Shown piece after piece: positions 39,208 to 48,721 of a stretch of DNA of 64,000 bases (position 1 is the stretch's first letter; each line of letters begins with the position of its first letter). The notes under the pieces are model-generated. The model saw only the letters and a list, made by a program, of their open reading frames with translations. It made no database searches and was not told the DNA's origin. The stretch covers positions 1 through 64,000 of the forward strand of contig VZSE01002188.1 of assembly GCA_013398275.1 (NCBI GenBank), in the 5' to 3' direction. The translations under genes and the position numbers were made by a program. This stretch comes from Promerops cafer (Eukaryota > Chordata > Aves > Passeriformes > Nectariniidae).

Positions 39208-39475
39208 AACGCAAAGGAACCCCAAGCCCAAACAAGAACAGAAAAAAATCCCCTCTCACCCCCCATAAAAAAAGCCATAACAAAACAAAAGAAAACAAAA
39301 TGCAAACAAACAAAAAACACATACAAAACAACAAAACAAACAAAAAAAACCAATCAACCAACCAACCAAAAAAACCCCAAAACAAAACAAAAAAAAAAAA
39401 TCCCAAAATTTTCAAAACCATGAAAATGCAGAAAAAAACTCAAAGGAGCAAAGCAACAAAACCCCCAAAAACTGA
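39208..39475 (+). repeat. A/C-rich low-complexity tract (CAAAA-type)
   Basis: About 270 bases consist almost wholly of A and C in units such as CAAAACAAAA, ACAAACAAAC and AACCAACCAACC. This is the longest of several such tracts in the window. The Lys/Asn/Thr-rich frame at 39183-39494 and the Phe/Leu-rich frames on the other strand are composition artefacts. Confidence 0.9.
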
Positions 39476-40133
39476 GCAAGCAGATAATTTTTAACCAAGG
39501 ATATTAATTTTTAGCTCTAAAAGCTATAGTTTTGAAGTCCAAAATGCATATCTGTTCTTATCATCCAAATAAAGAGAAAATATCCCAAGAAGAGACAGAA
39601 GACATTAATAAATCTCACTAACTAGATATAAACCACTGAAATGCAAATTCTGAGTCCTCTAAAGCATCAGAGATTGAAGTGATAAATGTGGTTGTTTCTG
39701 CAAGCAGTGTTTGCAGAGCATTTACTGATTCCCAGCATTTAATGACATCTGCTTGGATTGCATGTTTTCTTACCACGGTCAACAAAAGGATTTAAAGATT
39801 GCATACAGTACACATGTATTATTAAATCAAAATTAAATTTAGACATGTTCTTTCTAGATGTCTTTTTAAGATGTCTTGTTTAAAATTAAATGGAAAAACT
39901 GAGCAGAAGACATTAAAAATCAGACATCAGTCCAAATAACACCTTCATTTGATAACTTTGTGCTGATTTTAGTACTGAGTACTCCTGTAATTAATCCTTC
40001 CTGAATTCTTTAATAATTATTGTTAATAAAACATTATTAGCTTTGACTGGATGGTATATAGAATAGAGAGCACAAAGACCACACTGAAGTCCAGAAATTT
40101 TTAGTATTTAGAATCTAGGCTCAGTGTCATTTA

Positions 40134-40179
40134 AGTGTCTCTTTGTAAAGAAAAGTCTCAGTGTCTCTTTGTAAAGAAA
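40134..40179 (+). repeat. Short tandem duplication, 26-base period
   Basis: AGTGTCTCTTTGTAAAGAAA occurs at 40134-40153 and again at 40160-40179, separated by AGTCTC. Both copies are identical over 20 bases. Confidence 0.95.
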
Positions 40180-41917
40180 GAATACAAGTATCTTTTTCAT
40201 AGCTATATGATGCAGTCCATTTATAATAAGAAAAAAAAAATTGCAAAAATAAATATATTTCAAAGGTTAAAAATCTATAAACAAGTTCCTTGCTTGGAAT
40301 GACAACTATTATCTGTAGAGACAAATAAGCATAGTGCATACATTTCTGTGTGATAGTATTATTCAGTGTATTGGATATTATTAGGCAGAAAATTATTTCT
40401 GCTTCTATAACTTTTTCAAATAAATTTCCTCTTTCTATTGTAATTTTATAAGTTAAACTTGCTGGGGCTTAAAATTACTAGGGCTTACATTATTTTTATT
40501 TTTTTTTTTCTGCAGTATTTGATTTAAGAATCTAACTAGAAATGGCTGAAGGGTTTCCATCAGAAATTTTTTTTTTTTGGTCTTAGAAATATTCTTTGCA
40601 TTCACAGGGATGAATATGTACAGACTTCTTTTGTTGTTCATATCGAGTTTGCACATTGTATTTGCACTTAATTATGTATTCTCTCTACATACGTGCAAGA
40701 AGAATTATACCCCTTCCACACACTTCCAGTGAGAAGTATGCCCTCATTTCACTTCCCAATAAATGAAAAAAGGAAAGAAGCTACATAGTTTCATCTTTAC
40801 CAAAACAGTGTCCAAGGAGAGTACTTTCTGATTTGGGAAAACAGAGCCAGAGTTTAGCGAGAAGATAAAGACTTAGTGACTAAAATTTGACAAAATTATT
40901 TCTCATGAGTCACTCTGTAGCTCTCATGAAATGTGTTAATAGCATAATAGAGTAAAATTTCTAAATTTTGACATATTAAAGAATTTGATATGACAGCAAA
41001 TTAACATCCTGAAAGTATACTGTTAGATGTGAAACACACTGCAGAAATGCATACTAATATTAAAGTAAATATTATTTTCCTATACATATTCTTTCCAAAA
41101 TTATGGACAGCTGAGAAACTTAGAATATCACTTTTTTTTTTCACCTGCTTATGGTTAAAAAACAATAATTAAGATATATGATATATATTTGCTCATTTCC
41201 TCCCTGTTCAACTTCTGTAAGCATGCATTGCATTCTTGCTATGACTAGGCTGAAATATTTTAACTTTCATTGATTATATGGTTTGCATTATTCAGAAATT
41301 AATAGCCTTAGTATTCTAAGGGAGAAATAAGATTCTGAATGCTGCCTCTACTTAGATGAACAGTATTACTTTAGGGACAGTAAAGCAGTCCTGAAGCAGG
41401 CTTCTTTCTTATCAGAAATTGATTCTCTAAAGATTAGCCTTTTTTTTTTCTCCTGGGATTCCTTGGGCATAGCAATTATACAGGAACCAATTGAATGATT
41501 TAGAATTGTAGAAAAAGCAAATTAATAATATAGATTATATTTTAGAATTCACACATAAAATAAAATCCATTTAATTGCCAAAATTGAGCCAGTGTGAATT
41601 CTTTAGTGCTTCTCATCTGTGGATTATAAAGTTATCCTTTGGTCTTAATAAAACCTATTTTGAGACAAACGGTAGCAATTAAAAGGTCAGTCTATGCGAC
41701 TCACTGAATGATTTTGAAGTTAATAATCACATATTTATGCAAATTGATTGGCTGATGAAAAAATACAATACAAACATATGAAAAATAATTAGAATTATTG
41801 TTATGGAATTTATTAAGCTAAAATAACTTCAATTTAATCATATTCTTATCACCTTCAATTTATATCTGTAGTTTTGAAGTAATTGGGGTTTTTGTTGGTT
41901 TTTTTTTTCTTGCTTCA

Positions 41918-42712
41918 GTCCCTGGCAAAGTAATGGAATAAGTCCTCTTATAAACTATTACAAGCCAAATGAAGGAAGTGTTTGGGAAAAGCCAGCACAA
42001 ATTTACCAAAGGCAAATTCTGCCTGACTAACCTGATCACCTTCTACAATGAAGTAACATTTTCCTGTCCACATCAGAAGTATGGTAGATTTTGTTTAACT
42101 AGACTTTCAGCAAATTATTCCACACCATTTTCCTCAACTTGCTTCCTCTTAGACACACTGGCAAGATAAAAAAATGAATATATATAGCCAAAGTGGTGGA
42201 GTACAGACCTGAAAGTTGAAAATTGGAGTATGGACCTCTTGACTTAAAAGAGCTTTAGTAGTGGTTACAAGTTTTTTTGACAGCTGATTATAAAGGATCA
42301 TTGCTGGATATGATTTGACATCTTCATTGACATCACCACCTTGATGACGGGTTAGAACAGAGGCTGAGAGAACTTCAACTCTGCTCCGGAAAAGAGACGG
42401 CTCAGCAGAGATTTCCTCAGTGTATTTAAAAACTGGATGAGAGGGAATGAAAAAGAAGGAGTCAGGCTTTTCTCAGTAGTGTTCACTGCTAGGGCAAGAG
42501 ATGATAGAGAACAGAAGAAATAATTTCATCTGAACATGAGAGAATACTTTTTTTTGTTGTGAAAGTAGTCAAACTGTATCGATTGTGCAAATAGGCTGTG
42601 GAATCTCCATCTGCACAAAAGAGCACAGTCCTGGCCAACATGCTTCAGCTGACTCTGCCCTAGAAGTGGGGTTAGACTGGATGATCTTCTTGCCAATGTT
42701 TCCTGTTGCTGG
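41918..42712 (+). mobile_element. CR1 LINE, RT fragment to 3' end
   Basis: This plus-strand CR1 starts near CAGTCCCTGGCAAAGTAATG. It encodes SQHKFTKGKFCLTNLITFYN followed by EVT (frame 41969-42169), which matches the CR1 RT block (HRFTKGKSCLTNLIAFYDEV). A decayed DFSKAFDT segment follows near 42095-42130. Then comes a large internal loss. The 3' part resumes near 42360 with GGCTGAGAGAACTTCAACTC and runs through GGAGTCAGGCTTTTCTCAGT and GTTAGACTGGATGATCTTCT to about 42700. The CR1 ends where an ERVL-type LTR begins. It is non-coding in its present state. Confidence 0.85.
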
Positions 42713-42714
42713 AA

Positions 42715-43165
42715 AATGCTTGCACAGTGTCAAGTTGTTTTTTTCTTTTTCTTTTCTTGTGGGTAATCTGGGGATGGGCAAGAAGGTGGGAGGGGCGCTG
42801 CTGAGTGACCTGACCAAAGTTTACCAAAGAAATATTCCATATCATAAGATGTTGTGTTTGGCAATAAAAGTTCAAAGAAAGGGGGAGGAGACAGGGACAT
42901 TAGTGGTTATGGCACTTGTCTAAGAAGCTAGTACACACACTCATACCATGCTTTCTAAGGAGTCAGTAAACATCTGCCTGTCAATGGGTGCACTGACTAA
43001 ATTATTTTCTTTTTTTATGTGTTATTTGTTTATGTGTGAACCTTTTGCTTCTCCTGTGAAACTACTGTTAACACAATCTATAAGTCTTTTCATGTTCCTT
43101 CAGTTATCTCCCTGTCCTATGAGGGAGATGACTGAGTGAGCAGCTGTGTGTGTCCACAGGGTCGA
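42715..43165 (+). mobile_element. ERVL-type LTR, missing its first part
   Basis: This plus-strand LTR is of the same family as 1073-1637. Recognisable in order: GCTTGCACAGTGTCAAG; GCAAGAAGGTGGGAGGGG; GACCAAAGTTTACCAAAG then AAATATTCCATATCATAA; a degenerated TATA region GGCAATAAAAGTT (about 42858-42870); GAACCTTTTGCTTCTCCTG; and TCTCCCTGTCCTATGAGGGA then GATGACTGAGTGAGCAGCTG (about 43108-43146). The 3' terminus is not clear. It abuts the CR1 3' end, so the CR1 insertion or a deletion may have removed its 5' end. Short frames at 42569-42923 lie within the CR1 and LTR and are not genes. Confidence 0.7.
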
Positions 43166-43323
43166 CCCAAAGCCCACTTCTTGGCACCTAGTGGAGGTGT
43201 TGAGGGACTCCAGATAATGATAGCCTTGATTGAAGTGTGCTACATTACATTTGTAATTACAGTTCTTCAGTTTTTTATCGGTAGGGTCCTTAAATTAGCC
43301 ACAGTGCTTGCTTGTTTTAAAAA
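43166..43323. other. Short unassigned segment between two LTRs
   Basis: About 160 bases could be the decayed end of the preceding LTR or host sequence. The 81-codon frame at 43136-43381 spans this boundary and extends into the next LTR, so I do not call it a gene. Confidence 0.4.
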
Positions 43324-43454
43324 TGTCATGGTTTGGCGCTGGCCCAATGCCAGTGCCCCCATGAAAATGTATTTTCTTTAACTAACTGCTGTGAGATGTG
43401 ACCAGGAACAGAGCAGAGCAGGCTCAAACTTAGAAAGAGAGGGGGAAAAAAAAC

Positions 43455-43460
43455 TTTATT
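43455..43460 (-). terminator. LTR poly(A) signal AATAAA
   Basis: The minus strand reads GTTTAATAAAGTTTTTTTTCC: a canonical AATAAA followed by a T-rich stretch, about 130 bases before the LTR end. Confidence 0.7.
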
Positions 43461-43962
43461 AAACTACAAACTAAAATCAGGAACACACAGGAAACAGAAT
43501 GAAAACCGTTTAAACCATTCCTCCTCCTCCCACCCAAATTTCACCAAAGCACAATGAGACAAAAATCTTGGAGTCCTGATCAAGTTACCAACACTCAGAT
43601 AATCAATTCTCAGTCCATCAGGGGAGAGAGGAGTCTCTCTTGTACCACAGTCCTCCCCACGAAACAGGGTGGAAACTCCCCATGTTTCCTTGTCACACAT
43701 GGCACTGCCCGGAGAAAATCTGCCATGGTGACATGCTCCTTCCATGTACAGTGCTCTCACCACCGTCCATGGACCGAAACTGCTCAGGGTTCTTCAAGGA
43801 TGCTTTGCCAAGTGCCGAAAAAAACAACCGTGTCTCATTTTTGGGACAACAGTCCCCCCCATTTTCTCATCCCCTGGGGCCGAGGGTTTTCTCAAGAACA
43901 GAGCTCTTCTCCCTGAAGATGGAAGGCACCACCACACCTTCTTCATCTTCCTCTGTTCACTC

Positions 43963-43972
43963 CTTTATATAG
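43963..43972 (-). promoter_or_regulatory. TATA box of the solo LTR
   Basis: CTATATAAAG on the minus strand sits in the middle of the LTR, with GC-rich U3 upstream and an AATAAA downstream, as expected for an LTR promoter. It would drive transcription toward lower coordinates, antisense to the LTR and CR1 at 41918-43165. Confidence 0.65.
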
Positions 43973-44709
43973 TATCATTACAGCAGGTCAGTCTCTTGGC
44001 TCAGGCTATCGCATCCACTTAAAATCAGTCTCATGCATTACAGGTAACTTGGTTCAGTCTATGGCTATACAAGAAAAGTCTAGCTAAACAGCCACTCCAT
44101 CATCTCCTGTGCTTTCAGCTTTTCCACATCTTCTTAACATCTCAGGTCCCAGACTGTCTCTCTTCTCTCTCCAACCACCAGCCAGGAGGACTAATGTTTC
44201 ACAAAGTTTCCTTCACCCAGGAAAGGGTTAAAAGTCCGAGCTCCGCTGCCCTCAGGGCACTGAGATCTCACGGTGGCACTCCCACATGCTGGCACTCCTC
44301 TGCTGGCCCAGGCTCGCTCGCTCTCTCTTCTGGGGTTGCGGGGGTGGGGGGGGGAACAAAAGATACCTCGGTGCTTTTTCCACCCCTCGGTCCTGCAGGG
44401 GCTGGCCCGGTTCCATTCCCTTCCACCTTCTCTCTCTCTCTCTCCCGGGCTCCGGCCTACCTCAGCCTGGGCCTTGATGGCTTCCCCTCCCCACCCAGCC
44501 TGCGGCCACGTGGGGAAGAGACGATGCCGCTCCCTGGGCTACCAGGACGAAAGAGAGCGAACTCTGGGAAATCTCTGCTTTTAACCCCGTGTGTCTTCAG
44601 AGGAGACTCACGTCTTCAGTGGTCACACCAGGTGTCAATATTCTAATCTGACCACTGATTGGTTTAACTAAAACTTCCCAAAAAACTCACTTCCTCTCAA
44701 ACCGAGACA

Positions 44710-45943
44710 ACTGTGAATTGGAATCTAGGGTTTTTAGTGTCTGCTTTCAATTGTACAAACAGCAATAGTACTACTTCTGTTGGAAATGTTTTATTATATT
44801 TTAGGTCGTCTCTATCTGCCAGTTCAGGCATGTGCAGGTTTCCTCTAAATCCAATGTCTAATTTGTCAGACTCAAAAGATGTCTCTCATATCCTATCACA
44901 TCTCAAATAGCATGAAACAGCTTCACATGGACAGATGAAAGCATAAAGCCTGAATTTAATTTGTATTTATTATACATTTTATTAAAATTCTCAAGTTTAT
45001 TATCTTTCTCATGAAACTCGTATTAAAATGGCACCAGTCATGGTTTTGTATTTCAATTAAATGTTATGTCCTGGAATCACTTAATCTAATTTCTTCTAGC
45101 TAAAAGTTAACTGTTCAAGACAAACTAGGCATCTAAGCTCTCTTCATGATCCATGAAAGGAAATAGGCATTTCCAGAGGCAATTCATCTCCTTTTAAGAT
45201 TGATATCATACACATAAGTAAGTTGCCCTACGGATGAGACTATTTCTGTCCATGAATGGTAAAACAAACTTAACAGATAACGTGCATTGAAGATCTTGTT
45301 CGTAGATGCTGGAATACAGGCAAGATAAATCACCACACATCTTGCACCTACCCACTCAACCATTCTTTCCTTCAGTATGCCATTGGTAGTTTAAGCATAC
45401 TTTGATTGACCTGCCTATTACAAATGTTGAGGTGATTTGAAACTTATGTAAAGGGAAATTATTCATTTGTTTAAATTGGGAAAATTATCTTTAAAATTAT
45501 TTTAACTAACAAAAACAACTGAACAAGACTAGCAACAACAATAACAACAACAAAACCAGGAAAAAACAAACAAACAAAAACACCACCACCATCACCACCA
45601 CTGGTGTTTTCTAGAGGGCACAATTTATTTTGCATCACAAATTTTAGCAGCTGCCAGTGAACCACAGAAAGAATAGCCAGCTCTCAGCAGTAATATTGTG
45701 CAGGGAAAAAAGTAGAGTAATTACTCCATCCACCACTGATACTTCTTAATCATACACAGTCATTAGAATCTCTAGTATCTAGTTGGTAGATAAAGTACAT
45801 TGTAGAATTATGACTGAAATAACTCAAAATGGCTTTCAACATTTAAAAAAGTGGACATTAATGCTTCAATACAGAAAACTGTAAAAAAATTGTTTTTTTT
45901 TTATTTGAGATTGGTTATAGCTGAGGAACAGTAGAGAGACGGA
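44710..45943. other. Unique non-coding sequence
   Basis: I see no gene or clear transposon. The stretch ends with an A/C-rich tract (45510-45600) containing AACAACAATAACAAC and CACCACCACCATCACCACCA, and a T-run near 45893-45902. The frame at 45471-45665 (minus) comes from that tract. Confidence 0.5.
45510..45600 (+). repeat. A/C-rich tract with CAA and CAC triplets
   Basis: About 90 bases of AAC/AAT triplets, CAAACAAACAAAAA and a run of CAC/CAT triplets. It is low-complexity and probably length-variable. Confidence 0.85.
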
Positions 45944-46403
45944 TGCCTCAGGTTTTAGCTTTTATGTTTTTCAGATTCTGTGCTGCTTTAGTGTGTAGTT
46001 TTGAGCTTCCTATTAGGGGATAGTAAGCTCTCTTCACTGAGTAAGTAGACAAAACAAATCCTTCTCTATCTGGGGACCAAGGACAAGTGATCCAAATCTC
46101 AGGCCCAAGAGCATAAACAATAGAGGACTGAAGAGAGAAAAACAAGAAGGATGGGACTTCATAATTTAAAGCTATAACTGGACAATTAACTCCAATATGC
46201 TAATGGACCAGAACTTGTAAAAGTGTGAGACCTCGTGACTGGTCATCCATTTTGTGACTATTTTAGGTTCATCTTGACTGTAGCCTGGCTGGGCTCTTGT
46301 ACTGCCCAAGGTGTATCCATTGAGGCCTTTAATAAATATCTACTTTATCCTTTAACTCCATCTAGCCTCTGTTCTAGGTCAGCCTTCACAACGCATCAAG
46401 ACA
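45944..46403 (+). mobile_element. ERVL-like solo LTR with AATAAA
   Basis: This plus-strand LTR of about 460 bases is of a different family from the others. It starts TGCCTCAGGTTTTAGC. It passes through GGGGACCAAGGACAAGTGAT, AATCTCAGGCCCAAGAGCAT and CTCGTGACTGGTCATCCATT, then AGCCTGGCTGGGCTCTTGTA. It reaches the poly(A) signal AATAAA at 46331-46336 and ends near CTTCACAACGCATCAAGACA. The segment CTTTAATAAATATCTACTTT with CTGTTCTAGGTCAGCC is characteristic of an avian LTR U5 that I recognise from memory. It is well preserved. The exact 3' end (46390-46403) and target duplication are uncertain. Frames at 45948-46145 and 46235-46462 lie in it. Confidence 0.75.
46331..46336 (+). terminator. LTR poly(A) signal AATAAA
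   Basis: Canonical AATAAA within GGCCTTTAATAAATATC, followed by a T-rich stretch, about 60-70 bases before the LTR end. Confidence 0.7.
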
Positions 46404-48055
46404 AGTCAAATATTTGCTTCAGAAGAATTAAAGAGTACAAAAAAATGAAAATAGTAAATTAAATTAGCAGATAATTTCTACTTGATACATTTCATTAAAT
46501 TGTTAGAGACTGAGGAGTGGGCTCTATGTGCTAGCTAGGTTTCCTCTTCAGGTGGAGACATTTGCCCTTAAATGCCAAAGATTTAGAATTAAATAATGAC
46601 AACTAGGATTTTAGCTACCCGAAAATAAGCTACTTTTCTTGACTTCATCTAAGTTAAGAATTCCTACCAAAGGATAGCTCTTTTTTCAAAACTTTCTAAG
46701 ATTTCTTTCCAAGATGGGATAAATATCACTTGAGATATAGCTATATCTTTCCAGTGTTCAAAGAAGACTGAGTAGCTTACAGAAAACTTAATTAGATTCC
46801 ACCTGAAGCATTCATAAAAAACACATAACAAAACAAAATGAAGGCAAAGTCACCAAAAAACAAAAGAAAAAGGGCAGGAAATTGAGATGGAGCTGTTTTT
46901 GCAACATGTATACCATTTTCTACTATCTATAACAATATTACATTTTGATGTCTTAGTTTATAGTGATAAACAATGGAGGAAAAAGCAAGAGGTGGTGACT
47001 GATCCATTTGTGTCTTAAAATGAGTGACATAAATACTAATAAGATATAATTCAGAGATGTACTAGCCAATTATTATCCATGTTTTTTTTGGTCTCAGTGA
47101 AGCCTTATGGAAACAGCAGTAATGGAAATAGCCTCCTGAGAATGTCTGTTATTTTCACTGGGAAGTCTTATTGTAGGTGACATTGTAATGAGTTGGGCTA
47201 ACTGTTATGCCTACGTGAAACCTAAAAAAAAAAGTAATAATTTTAAAGCCAATTATTTGCATAAAAATTCTCTAACCTTAACAGACTGGCATCTACTTCA
47301 ATAAAACATTCTTCCCCATCTATTGTAGTTTAAAATTTAAATGCTCTGTTTTGTAATATATTTATGTACTTTATCAAAACTCTAATGCCAATTTAATGTT
47401 TAAATTTTGTATATACTAAAGAGGTGTCTGCTGGTTTTAATATTATACAACAACTTGTGATTAGACTTACATACATCTCAAAAATGTGAGATTATTTCCA
47501 ATGCTGTGATTTAATTAGAAGAAGAATTGAACCTTTCATCTTTTTAATTCACATTAGCTTTTTGCAAAGAAAAGGAGTTACCCAGAGTTGGACTTGGTGT
47601 GGTTAATAGCACTTTCTGATTTGCTCAATTGATTTTTTTTTTTAAACTCTTGTCAATAGTTCAATTGAAGCAAACAACTTTGATGCAATTTTATTTCTTG
47701 CAGTACTTTAAGAAATGTGTTGTCTCCAGTGGCTTCACATGCATTCCAGCATGGAAAAAAGAAAAAAAAAAAAAGTGTTGGCAGTTTAAAGTGATGGGAA
47801 CTTAAGCAATCAGAAAAATATATTGGATTATGTGGATGCCATTATGGAGAGTCAGTGAAGGATGAGGGCAATGAATCAATCTGATAAATTGTGATTGGCC
47901 CTTAAAAAGACAAGTAAATCCAAATTGGTAAGGTAATGTTCATAATACCAAAAAAAATTACATTGAAGCTGGCCCTGTACATCATTCTATAAAACTGATC
48001 CTGATCTTTTAGACCACGTATCATCAGGAAATGCATAAATACAACTATAGATTAA

Positions 48056-48150
48056 AATGAACCCCTCAAAAACCAACCAAAAAAACCCAATAACCCTCCC
48101 CCAACCCCAAACAAATCAAACCAACCAACCAATAAAGAAAAAAAAACACA
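48056..48150 (+). repeat. A/C-rich low-complexity tract
   Basis: Units such as AAAAACCAACC, CCCCAACCCCAAAC and CAAACCAACCAACC cover about 95 bases. Opposing frames at 48057-48257 and 48066-48251 are artefacts of it. Confidence 0.85.
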
Positions 48151-48628
48151 ACTTGAAAAACAGTGCAGTGATGATAGTGGAGAAAAGTAACACACATTTT
48201 CACGTGTGTTTCATGTATAATGAAGTCATAATTCAGGCCAACAAAATGCAAAGTTAATTGAAGATGGCTTGGAAAATAAGCCTGTGCCTAGGCCTTTTGA
48301 ATAGGTAATAAGGCTACAAAACATGAGGGAGATGGAACGTTGTAGCCAAGTAAATGCTGCTGACTAGATGGAAAATTGAATGTTCTTCAGTGCACCTGCG
48401 TACAAGATATAAAAGCACATTGTTATTATTCAGAGGAAAAAGATTTGAAAAGTGTTAACAGTTAATATTTCCTTGTTTAAAGAAGTTAATATAAATTATC
48501 CTCTTTTCTGAACTTTTCTGGATTGGCTGTGCAATTTTCTGACAAACTCCATTCTCTTTAGTCTTCCTTGTCTGTACTTCCCTGAAATTAAACGAAGAAT
48601 AATTCTCCATTCTTTTTCCTGCTTTTTC

Positions 48629-48721
48629 TTTTTTTTTTTTTTTTTTTTTCTCCTTGGAAATTTTAATAATAAAATAAAATNNNNNNNNNNNNNNNNNNNN
48701 NNNNTTTTTTTTTTTTTTTTT
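48629..48721. other. Assembly gap (24 N) in poly-T context
   Basis: A long T-run at 48629-48649 is followed by 31 bases of unique sequence ending AAAATAAAAT, then 24 N (48681-48704) and 17 T (48705-48721). The minus-strand frames at 48455-48766 and 48496-48726 run through the N block and are meaningless. Confidence 0.95.

Larger units (their letters stand above)
38091..41917. other. Unique AT-rich non-coding sequence with A/C tract
   Basis: No gene was recognised. It contains an ATT run near 38220-38236, a short CA run at 38700-38710, the large A/C-rich tract at 39208-39475, a 26-base-period duplication at 40134-40179, and T-runs near 40500 and 40567. A compact stretch at about 41600-41780 carries an octamer motif and is noted as a possible conserved element. 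Confidence 0.5.
43324..44709 (-). mobile_element. Young CpG-rich solo LTR (about 1.39 kb) with inverted ends
   Basis: This is a minus-strand LTR. The plus strand begins TGTCATGGTTTG, and the far end reads CAAACCGAGACA, whose complement is TGTCTCGGTTTG. The termini therefore match at 10 of 12 positions as an inverted repeat with the TG...CA ends of an LTR. On the minus strand a TATA box (CTATATAAAG, 43963-43972) is followed about 500 bases later by AATAAA (43455-43460) and a U5 end with GGGGGCACTGGCATTGGGCC. This resembles passerine LTRs that end in a CATGACA sequence. The U3 side is GC-rich with many intact CpGs, a G-run (44341-44354) and a CT run near 44430-44443. Intact CpGs suggest a recent insertion. 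No internal retroviral region adjoins it. Flanks AAAAA and ACTGT do not match, so a target-site duplication is not seen. Open frames up to 150 codons here (43464-43763, 43554-43916, 44194-44646) are LTR shadows. Confidence 0.85.

Noticed and set aside
39183..39494. 103-codon Lys/Asn/Thr-rich frame and opposite Phe-rich frames
   Set aside because: They are artefacts of the A/C-rich low-complexity tract.
43464..43763. 99-codon minus-strand open frame
   Set aside because: It is in the sense direction of the solo LTR but covers its R region between TATA box and poly(A) signal; no retroviral gene is expected there.
44194..44646. 150-codon open frame, the longest in the window
   Set aside because: It is Ser/Pro/Leu-rich, lies inside the GC-rich U3 half of the solo LTR and is on the strand opposite to the LTR sense strand. 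Stop codons are rare there because of composition.
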